A stretch of DNA of 22,467 nt. Source: Bacillota bacterium (GTDB taxonomy: Bacteria; Bacillota; Clostridia; Lachnospirales; Lachnospiraceae). Under the pieces are notes generated by a model. It was not told the DNA's origin, searched no databases, and was given only the letters and a program-made list of their open reading frames with translations. Location of the stretch: NCBI GenBank assembly GCA_023415655.1, contig JAEZKD010000010.1, positions 1-22,467 of the forward strand. Direction: 5' to 3'. Made by a program: the position numbers and the translations under genes. Shown piece by piece: positions 16,036-22,467 of the stretch. Positions within the stretch are counted from its first letter, which is position 1. The number at the start of each line of letters is the position of its first letter.

Positions 16036-16054
16036 AATACTATGTAGTATTATA
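16036..16054 (-). promoter_or_regulatory. Extended -10 promoter of trkA overlapped by a dyad
   Basis: On the minus strand TGATATAAT (with TATAAT at 16054-16049) is an extended -10 about 70 bp before trkA. The dyad AATACTA-TG-TAGTATT at 16036-16051 overlaps its downstream edge and may be an operator. Its half AATACTACAT recurs at 16145-16154, in the leader of the divergent GH26-like gene. Confidence 0.5.
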
Positions 16055-16231
16055 TCACATGTTATCAAAATTTGTAGAGAAAGTAGTAAGAAGTAATTGG
16101 GAGATCAGAAATCAGAAGGAAAATATAATTCATTAATTGCACAAAATACTACATTTATTTCAAAATACAAAACGGGTATGATGGTATTAGTAGAAGTAGA
16201 CTTTGATGTAAATTGGTAGGAGGTTAGAGGG

Positions 16232-17683
16232 ATGGATCAAGATCGTAGGATTTATGGAATACATATGGGACCAGCAAACTGTGCTGTGGACCTTGGAGAT
16301 GGTAGTGAAAGAGGAGATTATGTCAATCAGGATTATATTCTTCATAAGCTTGGTAGACCACATCGTGCAATTAGCTTAATGTATTGCTATTATCCATTGG
16401 ATGAAGGATGGCCAGAGCGTGCTAGTGTTGCTCATTCAGGGGCAGAGGTATCCTTCCAGTGGGATTACCCTTATGATGATTATTTTACATACAAGGGTGG
16501 ATTGAATGGCAATTTACAGGAGGAGCCATTTACGTATATGAGAGATATTCGACGTCATGGACAGGACGTGTTACTTACGATGACGATTGATCCTCACGTG
16601 AGCGATGAGCATCTGATAGCGATTGCAAAGGATTTAAGAACCTTTGGACGTGTGCAATTACGAGTAAATCATGAGGCGACAGGTTCTTGGTTTTCCTTTA
16701 ATAAGCGTGCTACGTATCAAGAAGTAGCTGATTTTTATGTTCGTTGCCATAAGATTATTAAAGAATATGCACCGAATGTATCGACGGTTCTTTGCATTGG
16801 TGGTATCGAAGATAAGCATGCGACTGAGATTATTATGGAGAAAGAATTTACAGAGGCTGTACTGACAACCGATATCTGGTCTGTAGATAAATACATTGCA
16901 TTGCATTATGGATGGCCTTATGATATCGCAGAGCATGGTGGAAAGTCCCATTACTATAAGACAGCAGCGGATACCTATGAGCTTGCAAAGCTAAGCTATG
17001 ACCGATTTAAGGAACTCAATGGTGGTGTACAAAAGCCAATGGTAATGTCAGAGCTCAATGTCGATGGAGATGTAACTGGTCAGATCAATCAAGCAAAAAT
17101 TATGAGAGAATTCTGTGATATGATTAAAGAAGATAAAGAAAATTGGTTGTCTGGATTCACGCTATATCAATTCCGTGATAATGGACGTCTAGGACTAGAG
17201 TTAACCGACCCGAATAATAAGAATGTTGGAATCGAACAACCATTATTAAAAGAATATCGTGACATCATTCATGAAGAGCATTTTATGCCAAAGATAACGT
17301 TACAAGAAGAGCTAACACTTCCAGTTACCTTACGTTGGGGTGGAAGTGAGGATGCGGATGGGTTAGTCATCCCAGTTGAGATGGAAGGAAATCCAGTCTT
17401 TTTTGAAGCTATGTTTGAGGACGAGGCCCTTGATTTGAATCTGATGATGTGCATCCATGATCTATGGTTTTACAAAGCACCTGGCACAAAGAGTGTCGAT
17501 TTAATGCCAGCGTTTTGGAATAAGCCATTGACAGAGGCAACGACGTTAGAGCTAAAGATCTTTGCACCACCAGTAACTGGAGAAAATGATCCATCCCAGG
17601 GCGAAGACTGGATGATAAATAGTTATACAACAATTACAAAGCTTCCAACCTTACGAATTCGTTTTGTACCAACGGAAGGATAA
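16232..17683 (+). CDS. Predicted glycoside hydrolase, GH26-like (clan GH-A type barrel)
   Basis: A 483-residue protein with no signal peptide. Residues about 5-340 look like a TIM barrel with two Glu residues in GH-A style contexts: LRVNHEATGSWFSF (Glu148) resembles the acid/base site of GH26 mannanases (xHExxGxWF), and VMSELNVDG (Glu274) resembles a strand-7 nucleophile. Other aromatic-rich strands (LHYGWPYD, FTLYQFRD) fit a sugar-binding cleft. Residues about 350-483 form a separate beta-rich domain (LTLPVTLRWGG ... TLRIRFVPTEG), perhaps a carbohydrate-binding or dimerisation module. The start has AGGAGG 9 nt upstream. It is divergent from trkA and ends in a strong terminator. The fold assignment is inferred from motifs only; it may belong to an unclassified GH family. 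Confidence 0.6.
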   Translation: MDQDRRIYGIHMGPANCAVDLGDGSERGDYVNQDYILHKLGRPHRAISLMYCYYPLDEGWPERASVAHSGAEVSFQWDYPYDDYFTYKGGLNGNLQEEPFTYMRDIRRHGQDVLLTMTIDPHVSDEHLIAIAKDLRTFGRVQLRVNHEATGSWFSFNKRATYQEVADFYVRCHKIIKEYAPNVSTVLCIGGIEDKHATEIIMEKEFTEAVLTTDIWSVDKYIALHYGWPYDIAEHGGKSHYYKTAADTYELAKLSYDRFKELNGGVQKPMVMSELNVDGDVTGQINQAKIMREFCDMIKEDKENWLSGFTLYQFRDNGRLGLELTDPNNKNVGIEQPLLKEYRDIIHEEHFMPKITLQEELTLPVTLRWGGSEDADGLVIPVEMEGNPVFFEAMFEDEALDLNLMMCIHDLWFYKAPGTKSVDLMPAFWNKPLTEATTLELKIFAPPVTGENDPSQGEDWMINSYTTITKLPTLRIRFVPTEG

Positions 17684-17701
17684 TTGTTATTTTATGGATT
17701 T

Positions 17702-17737
17702 AAAGTGTGATAAATCACAAATTTATCACACTTTTTT
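17702..17737 (+). terminator. Rho-independent terminator after the GH26-like gene
   Basis: AAAGTGTGATAAAT (17702-17715) pairs perfectly with ATTTATCACACTTT (17721-17734) around CACAA, followed by a T run to 17737. Confidence 0.9.
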
Positions 17738-17780
17738 CACATTTTAATCAAGCTAAAATCCTAAAATAAAGACAGAAAGA

Positions 17781-17786
17781 TATAAT
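17781..17786 (+). promoter_or_regulatory. Probable -10 element for the beta-helix lipoprotein gene
   Basis: A perfect TATAAT lies 25 bp upstream of the start codon, with AAGGAG as ribosome site between them. No good -35 is visible at 17 bp. Confidence 0.4.
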
Positions 17787-17810
17787 TATGTTAGGAAAAG
17801 GAGACTTGAT

Positions 17811-19559
17811 ATGCATAGGAAATATCTAAAACAGGCAGGTTTTGCATTCGCAGCAATGTCAATGGTAGTTATGGCAACGGGCTGTAGTACAAAGAAAAGT
17901 GATTCTAATCCTTCCATTACAACAACAGTGACACAAGAACTGACACAAGAATCGAGTGTTAAGGAAGAATTTACTGGGACCGTAATATCACTAGAAGATG
18001 GCAAGGTACTAGTGGACGGGGAAACTGCTTCTACGGATGCAAGTCAGGCGGTATATACAGGTGCAGATATTATTTATTATGAAGAAGGAAAAGATGATAC
18101 ATATGGTGAAGGGACAGAAAGTGATGCTCATTCAGCAACAGAAGCTGCCAGTCATACAGTCATCACCATTACAAAGCCAGGTTCCTATCAATTGACAGGT
18201 AGCTTACCTGCAGGTCAGGTGGTCATTGATCTAGGAGAAGATGCTAAAGAAGATCCTACCGCTGTTGTAACGCTTGTCTTAGACAATGTAGACCTTACAT
18301 GTACGGTTGCTCCAGCGATTTTAGTCTTAAATGCCTATGAATGTGGAACAAAAGATACCGAAACTGCAACCAAGGATGTTGATACAACGAATGCAGGGAT
18401 GAATCTAGTTCTTGCAGACAATAGTAAGAATACCATCAATGGTTCTTATGTTGCAAAGATCTATGAGGAAGGAACTACCGATAAGAAACATAAATATGAT
18501 GGAGCCATTCAATCCAAAGTGTCCATGAATATCAATGGACAAACTCAAGAGAATGGTAAATTAACGGTAAATGCAGCCAATGAAGGAATCGGAAGCAACC
18601 TTCACCTTACAATTAATGGTGGTGAAATCACAATCAATTCTGCGGATGATGCAATTAATACGAATGAAGATGGTGTATCTGTATTAACCATCAATGGTGG
18701 AATCGTAATCTGTGATTCGGGCAATGGAGCTGAAGGTGATGGCGTTGATTCCAATGGATTCATCGTCGTAAATGGTGGCTATCTCATCGCAAGTGCGAAT
18801 GCAAAGAGTCAGGACAGTGGTGTCGACTCTGATATGGGTATCTATATCAATGGAGGTACGGTATTGGCTTCTGGTCATATGTATGATACTGTAAGCAATG
18901 AATCTGCTCAGAACTTTATGGTACTTGGATTTCGTGAAACAATTTCAGAAAATGATATTATCTTATTAAAAGATGCGAATGGTAACTCAGTCACAGCATT
19001 TCATGCAGTTAATGATTATTCGATATTAATATACAGTGCTCCAGAGTTACAGGAGGGTGAGTATACACTCTATCAAGTATCAGAGGTAACTGGTGACTTA
19101 TATGGTAGCATTTATACGAACATTACAGATTACAAAGATGAGGTACAGCTTCAGTATACATCCAACACTATGATGGGCATGGGTGGTGGATGGAGGCCTG
19201 GTGGTATGGCAAAGCCAGATGGAATGAATCCAAACCAAGGAAGTGATGGTGAACCTCAGATGCCAACCGACGTATTTATACCAGAGATGCTAGAAGATGG
19301 AACAATGCCACCGATTCCAGGAGTAGGGTCAGGAGAAGCAATTACAATGCCACCGATTCCAGGAGTAGGTTCAGATGGAGAAATTACAATGCCAGAGATG
19401 CCAACCGATGGTACGATGCCAAATGGTGGTCAAAGACCAGATGGTGGTAATATGCAATGGCCTGGGGATGGAACACAGAGTTTGGAACCTAGTACAGTAT
19501 TTAACTTTAGTAAGACTTCCTATCAATTTAGTGGAATTACAAAAGTTACAAGTGAATAA
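17811..19559 (+). CDS. Carbohydrate-binding beta-helix lipoprotein (DUF4353/Cthe_2159-like)
   Basis: A 582-residue predicted surface lipoprotein. Residues 1-25 form a type II signal peptide (basic MHRKYLKQ, hydrophobic core, lipobox MATGC with Cys25). A Ser/Thr-rich linker follows. Residues about 120-400 match the carbohydrate-binding domain family typified by Clostridium thermocellum Cthe_2159, a right-handed beta-helix that binds cellulose and pectic material. Here Asn-Gly-Gly turns fall at residues 269, 295, 321 and 347, exactly 26 apart, with Asp-rich loops (GDGVDSN, DSGVDSD) that may bind calcium. Residues about 455-560 are low-complexity, rich in Pro, Gly and Met, with an internal 14-residue repeat. 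It probably anchors polysaccharide near the cell surface; lyase activity is possible but no catalytic site is evident. Confidence 0.85.
   Translation: MHRKYLKQAGFAFAAMSMVVMATGCSTKKSDSNPSITTTVTQELTQESSVKEEFTGTVISLEDGKVLVDGETASTDASQAVYTGADIIYYEEGKDDTYGEGTESDAHSATEAASHTVITITKPGSYQLTGSLPAGQVVIDLGEDAKEDPTAVVTLVLDNVDLTCTVAPAILVLNAYECGTKDTETATKDVDTTNAGMNLVLADNSKNTINGSYVAKIYEEGTTDKKHKYDGAIQSKVSMNINGQTQENGKLTVNAANEGIGSNLHLTINGGEITINSADDAINTNEDGVSVLTINGGIVICDSGNGAEGDGVDSNGFIVVNGGYLIASANAKSQDSGVDSDMGIYINGGTVLASGHMYDTVSNESAQNFMVLGFRETISENDIILLKDANGNSVTAFHAVNDYSILIYSAPELQEGEYTLYQVSEVTGDLYGSIYTNITDYKDEVQLQYTSNTMMGMGGGWRPGGMAKPDGMNPNQGSDGEPQMPTDVFIPEMLEDGTMPPIPGVGSGEAITMPPIPGVGSDGEITMPEMPTDGTMPNGGQRPDGGNMQWPGDGTQSLEPSTVFNFSKTSYQFSGITKVTSE
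19302..19385 (+). repeat. Two tandem 42-bp repeats in the lipoprotein C-terminal region
   Basis: Units 19302-19343 and 19344-19385 are near-identical and encode TMPPIPGVGS followed by four variable residues; a partial third copy (TMPEMP) begins at 19386. The in-frame length (14 codons) means copy number can change without breaking the gene. Confidence 0.9.
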
Positions 19560-19574
19560 TCGTAGTTTGTTAGT

Positions 19575-19605
19575 AAGGCATGGAATTAACTTCTGTGCCT
19601 TTTTT
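19575..19605 (+). terminator. Rho-independent terminator after the lipoprotein gene
   Basis: AAGGCATGGAA (19575-19585) pairs with TTCTGTGCCTT (19591-19601) using two G-U pairs, with a 5-nt loop, then a T run. Confidence 0.85.
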
Positions 19606-19690
19606 GTTATAGGGAATTATTGTTCTCTATGAATAAACAATGCACTAAAAGACAGGGTATTCTACCACATACACTCTCTTAGTTCCAAAC

Positions 19691-19719
19691 TTGATATACC
19701 TACCGATTTGTTATATAAT
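19691..19719 (+). promoter_or_regulatory. Promoter for the small uncharacterised gene
   Basis: TTGATA (19691-19696), a 17-bp spacer and TATAAT (19714-19719). It implies a leader of about 130 nt, which is purine-rich and contains only a weak GCAGA/TCTGC hairpin near 19803-19815. Confidence 0.7.
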
Positions 19720-19857
19720 TGAAATAGTACATAACATTCATAAAGAAAAGAAGGAAAGGAAGAACCCAAAGATAATAAAAATAAAATTCCATATTCCAAA
19801 AGGCAGAATATCTGCAATTTTAGTTGCTTGTTAACCATAGTTCTAGGAGATGATTTT

Positions 19858-20217
19858 GTGCGCGATTTAGAAGTTTACCGTAAATGCGTCCAAAAGATGA
19901 AAGAATATTTTGGAGAGCGATTTGATGAACAGTTATTTTTACAAGGTGGTTGCTATTGGTTTGCTGAATTTTTACATCGTCATACGATGCAGTCTTTTAT
20001 TATGATGAATAAGGAACAAGAACATTGTGCAATCGAGATTGGCAATGACCTCTATGACATCACAGGGAAGATCCCTAAGCGAGGCTACAAATGGGCTACT
20101 AGAAGAAATATAGAGTACATGAAAAAGCAATACAAACCTTCTTTTAATGTAACAAGATTAGAACGATATCTGGCAAAAGAGATGAGTCAGCAAATGGAAT
20201 CAATGAAAGAATGTTGA
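19858..20217 (+). CDS. Small uncharacterised protein, possible papain-like fold
   Basis: 119 residues starting at GTG 19858, chosen because AGGAGA at 19845-19850 is 7 nt upstream; a frame-extending ATG at 19828 has no ribosome site. I do not recognise a named family. A conserved-looking core reads GGCYWFAEFLHRHT, then HCAIEIGNDLYDITGKI. Cys32 at a helix start, His56 on a strand and Asp67 on the next strand give the C-H-D order of papain-like/NlpC-type thiol hydrolases. This is a pattern-based guess, not a family match. The C-terminus is charged and helical. No signal peptide, so it is cytoplasmic. It is monocistronic with its own promoter and a following hairpin. Confidence 0.7.
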   Translation: MRDLEVYRKCVQKMKEYFGERFDEQLFLQGGCYWFAEFLHRHTMQSFIMMNKEQEHCAIEIGNDLYDITGKIPKRGYKWATRRNIEYMKKQYKPSFNVTRLERYLAKEMSQQMESMKEC

Positions 20218-20226
20218 AAATGAGAG

Positions 20227-20341
20227 GGCTGCTACATAGTTTAGAATAAAACTTAAGGATATGTGATAGTTTGTTTCCACTGTTTTGGATACAAATCTGC
20301 ATATGCTAAGGTTCATTCAAACTATGAAGCAGCCACTTTTT
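20227..20341 (+). terminator. Very long imperfect hairpin (about 50-bp stem)
   Basis: The left arm begins GGCTGCTACATAGTTTAGAA and the right arm is its near-complement, ending AAACTATGAAGCAGCC, followed by ACTTTTT. Most of about 50 positions pair, with several 1-nt bulges and a short apical loop around 20281. It starts 10 bp after the preceding stop codon, so termination is its likely role. Its length and TIR-like ends would also fit a miniature repeat element. Confidence 0.8.
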
Positions 20342-20360
20342 GTAGGATTAAATTGTCGTT

Positions 20361-20396
20361 AAGTAAGAGAGTGTTGTAAGCAAAACTCTCTTACTT
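20361..20396 (-). terminator. Hairpin downstream of the GH2 gene
   Basis: AAGTAAGAGAGT (20361-20372) pairs exactly with ACTCTCTTACTT (20385-20396), 12-nt loop. It lies just past the 3' end of the minus-strand GH2 gene. There is no long T run, so strength is uncertain. Confidence 0.6.
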
Positions 20397-20417
20397 TATC
20401 CTAGATTATTTTTCAAG

Positions 20418-22169
20418 TTATGATTGAGAAGTTAATTGCTCATTTAGCGATTTCATAATGTCTGCATCTACTTTTAAAACCTTTCGATCATAAGTCATAA
20501 TACCGTTGATTTCTTCTTCAATGTCTGAAACCTGCGTATATACGGTAGCACAAAGACCGTTCTTAATACCTGGTAGCAATTTTTCCTTGTACGTTTTTGC
20601 TATGGCATTCGTTAGCTCAGTTTTTGTTTTATAGATTCGGTAGCCATAAGTGCCATCACTATACGTATGTTCAGGAATCCGAAGAACATAACCACCGAAT
20701 TCAGATAAGACAACAGCGCGGTCTGTTGGTTTAAACTTAAATGGAGTAAAATAAATATGAAGGCTTTTCACATCGCCACAACCTTGATCAAACCAACCAC
20801 TCGTGGAGTCAATCAGACGTGTGGAATCATATTCTCTTAACTTTTCCGTAACAGAAACTGCATCAAACTGTCCCCAACCTTCATTAAATGGTACCCACAT
20901 CACAATGCAAGGGTGATGATATAAGCTACGAACCGTTTCTTCTAATTCCGATAGATATTCCTCTCGTCCTGCCTTACTAGCACGAGAGAGAAGACGATAC
21001 TTATTGTCTTTAATCTTTGTGGCTAATTTCGGAAAGATCGTTGGAAAATAAGTAACAAACCATGAATGATAGTTGGAACCACCATTTACGATGTCTTGCC
21101 AAACAAGCATACCAAGGCGATCACAGTGATAATACCAGCGGTCTGGCTCTATTTTGGCATGTTTTCTTAACATATTAAATCCTAGTGATTTTGCTGTCTG
21201 AATATCATAAATCATGGCCTCATCAGACGGTGGTGTATAAAGGCTTTCAGGCCAATATCCCTGGTCCAACAGACCTGTCTGAAAGTATACTTGATTATTC
21301 AGAAAGATTCTTTGAATTCCATTGGAATCCTTTTTCACTTCTACCTTTCGCATAGCAAAATAGGTCTGAATGACATCATCACCATAAGTTATCGTTGCTT
21401 GGTAGAGATGAGGTTGTTCTGGGGACCATGGTTTAAAGTTAGGAAGTGGAATCGTAACGATATCATTTGAATCAAAGGATGCATTGATATCATAACCATC
21501 TTGATGGACTACGATATGAGCTTTGGTTCCTGAATTAATATCTTGGCGATTTAGAAAAAGCTGAATCGTGATGGAACTTTCATCGTAATTAGGTGTTGCT
21601 TTGATGGCTTTAACATAATTGGATGGAACACATTCCATGAACACGGTCTGCCAAATCCCACTTTGCGCGGTATAAAACATTCCACCATTCTTTAATTTTT
21701 GTTTACCACGAGTGTGATAGGAGCTATCGCTCTTATCCTGTACAAGAACGACAAGAGAGTTTTCTGTTTTTGTTAAGAAGTCTGTGATATCCGCAGTAAA
21801 GGGTAAATAACCTCCATTATGTTTACACACAAATTTACTATTGACATAAACCTTTGCATACTGATCTACGGCACCAAATTGCAACAGAACTCGTTCGGTT
21901 GAATTACTTCGAGGATCATCAATACTGCGATGATACCAAAGATATTCCTCCGGCTGGAGTTGTCGATTAACGGTAGAAAGATCACTTTCAGGAGAAAAAG
22001 GAACTAAAATTGTTCCATCGTATTGTTTTGGGAAATTCGAATCCTTAGTAATGGCATAATCCCAAAAGCCATTCAGATTGATATAGCTTTGGCGTTCCAT
22101 ACAAGGTCTTGGGTATTCTGTCAGTGGTTTTGAGCTGATGTTCTCGGAAAAGACAGATTTCAGTTTCAT
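20418..22169 (-). CDS. Glycoside hydrolase family 2 enzyme
   Basis: A 583-residue GH2 enzyme without signal peptide, so probably cytoplasmic, cleaving beta-linked sugars from imported oligosaccharides. Domain order is typical: N-terminal sugar-binding domain (LNGFWDYAI ... LQFGAVDQYAKVYVN ... GGYLPFTADITDFL), immunoglobulin-like domain about residues 190-280, then a TIM barrel. Acid/base Glu430 is in WVPFNEGWGQF and the nucleophile Glu490 in VVLSEFGGY. It is about as long as beta-glucuronidase and far shorter than LacZ. It lacks clear residues to separate beta-galactosidase, glucuronidase, mannosidase or arabinopyranosidase activity. The start has AAGGG 9 nt upstream and an extended -10 at 22225-22230. 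It is divergent from the DegV gene. Confidence 0.9.
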   Translation of the reverse strand: MKLKSVFSENISSKPLTEYPRPCMERQSYINLNGFWDYAITKDSNFPKQYDGTILVPFSPESDLSTVNRQLQPEEYLWYHRSIDDPRSNSTERVLLQFGAVDQYAKVYVNSKFVCKHNGGYLPFTADITDFLTKTENSLVVLVQDKSDSSYHTRGKQKLKNGGMFYTAQSGIWQTVFMECVPSNYVKAIKATPNYDESSITIQLFLNRQDINSGTKAHIVVHQDGYDINASFDSNDIVTIPLPNFKPWSPEQPHLYQATITYGDDVIQTYFAMRKVEVKKDSNGIQRIFLNNQVYFQTGLLDQGYWPESLYTPPSDEAMIYDIQTAKSLGFNMLRKHAKIEPDRWYYHCDRLGMLVWQDIVNGGSNYHSWFVTYFPTIFPKLATKIKDNKYRLLSRASKAGREEYLSELEETVRSLYHHPCIVMWVPFNEGWGQFDAVSVTEKLREYDSTRLIDSTSGWFDQGCGDVKSLHIYFTPFKFKPTDRAVVLSEFGGYVLRIPEHTYSDGTYGYRIYKTKTELTNAIAKTYKEKLLPGIKNGLCATVYTQVSDIEEEINGIMTYDRKVLKVDADIMKSLNEQLTSQS

Positions 22170-22224
22170 AATAGTTCGCCCTTTCTATGAAGTTAAGTAA
22201 AGAAATTTCATCTTTACTGTATGA

Positions 22225-22230
22225 AGTATA
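22225..22230 (-). promoter_or_regulatory. Extended -10 promoter of the GH2 gene
   Basis: On the minus strand TGGTATACT gives an extended -10 with TATACT at 22230-22225, about 55 bp upstream of the start. No strong -35 is seen, as is common for extended -10 promoters. Confidence 0.5.
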
Positions 22231-22258
22231 CCATAAATGGCTAAAAATAACTATATGA

Positions 22259-22287
22259 TTGACATTTATTCTAGCATAGGCTAACAT
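22259..22287 (+). promoter_or_regulatory. Possible promoter for the DegV-family gene
   Basis: A consensus TTGACA (22259-22264) is followed by 17 bp and TAACAT (22282-22287), a weak -10. It would give a leader of about 130 nt. Confidence 0.4.
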
Positions 22288-22422
22288 TTGATTAGAATGC
22301 TAAAAATAAGACTAGGATACTTCGTCATTTAATCTTAGACAAACGTCCTGATGGTAAAGGGCAATGTGGAACTATGGTAGATACATAACCTGATGCTGAG
22401 AGGAAAAGTTAGGAGAGTGAAG

Positions 22423-22467
22423 ATGGGAACTGTAAAGATAATCGCAGATAGTACATGTGACTTAAGT
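22423..22467 (+). CDS. DegV family protein, 5' end only
   Basis: The window ends after 15 codons, which read MGTVKIIADSTCDLS. This is the characteristic DegV start (hydrophobic strand then DST-x-DL), where Ser/Thr residues of the DST motif help bind a fatty acid. DegV/FakB-type proteins hold a fatty acid for phosphorylation by the FakA kinase. TTAGGAGAG lies about 8 nt before the ATG. The gene is truncated only by the window edge. Confidence 0.75.
   Translation, partial: MGTVKIIADSTCDLS

Noticed and set aside
15981..16060. c-di-AMP (ydaO-type) riboswitch before trkA
   Set aside because: The leader after the -10 box is only about 60 nt, too short for that aptamer, and no matching conserved elements were seen.
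20227..20334. MITE or insertion element
   Set aside because: No convincing target-site duplication, and the position right after a stop codon with a T run fits termination. Kept as a terminator with a comment.

Overview
The window reads as chromosomal DNA of a low-GC, Gram-positive, Clostridia-type bacterium, most likely Lachnospiraceae. The evidence is the AT-rich sequence, strong AGGAGG-type ribosome binding sites with frequent GTG starts, compact genes separated by large intergenic hairpins, a lipoprotein with a clostridial beta-helix carbohydrate-binding domain, a CD3324-type small protein, and several leaderless (apparently cytoplasmic) glycoside hydrolases. No rRNA, tRNA, insertion sequence, integrase, phage gene or CRISPR array was seen. 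The taxonomic placement is inference from gene style.

Layout. Positions 70-4697 (all plus strand) carry small accessory enzymes: a SAM methyltransferase, an APH-type kinase, an HD-domain hydrolase, an AraC/VOC fusion regulator, a stand-alone VOC protein, and a second methyltransferase broken by an internal deletion. Positions 4837-7094 (minus strand) hold a WYL-domain regulator and an HSL-type esterase; the 401-bp gap between them contains a short array of degenerate direct repeats. Positions 7457-8900 (plus) encode a CD3324-like small HTH protein and a two-lobed GNAT acetyltransferase. Positions 9184-12881 (plus) encode a GH13 alpha-amylase-family enzyme with a clear promoter and a possible operator, then DNA topoisomerase III. 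Positions 13176-15980 (minus) are the two-gene potassium uptake operon trkA-trkH. Positions 16232-20215 (plus) encode a GH26-like predicted glycoside hydrolase, a beta-helix lipoprotein and a small uncharacterised protein. Positions 20418-22169 (minus) encode a GH2 enzyme. The window ends in the first 15 codons of a DegV-family gene (plus).

How the genes may work together. Three predicted glycosidases without signal peptides (GH13, GH26-like, GH2) and one surface carbohydrate-binding lipoprotein fit a polysaccharide-degrading lifestyle in which oligosaccharides are imported and finished inside the cell. They are not one operon; each appears to have its own control region. TrkA and TrkH form a complete K+ channel with its regulator. 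The 5' cluster looks like small-molecule modification functions, partly decaying.

The most interesting signals are: the deletion-type methyltransferase pseudogene; an in-frame internal ribosome binding site that could release the VOC half of the AraC fusion; the repeat array upstream of the WYL gene; the GH26-like protein; an exact 26-residue period in the beta-helix lipoprotein; and several long hairpins, two of which share related ends. I found no convincing new multi-gene defence or mobile system.
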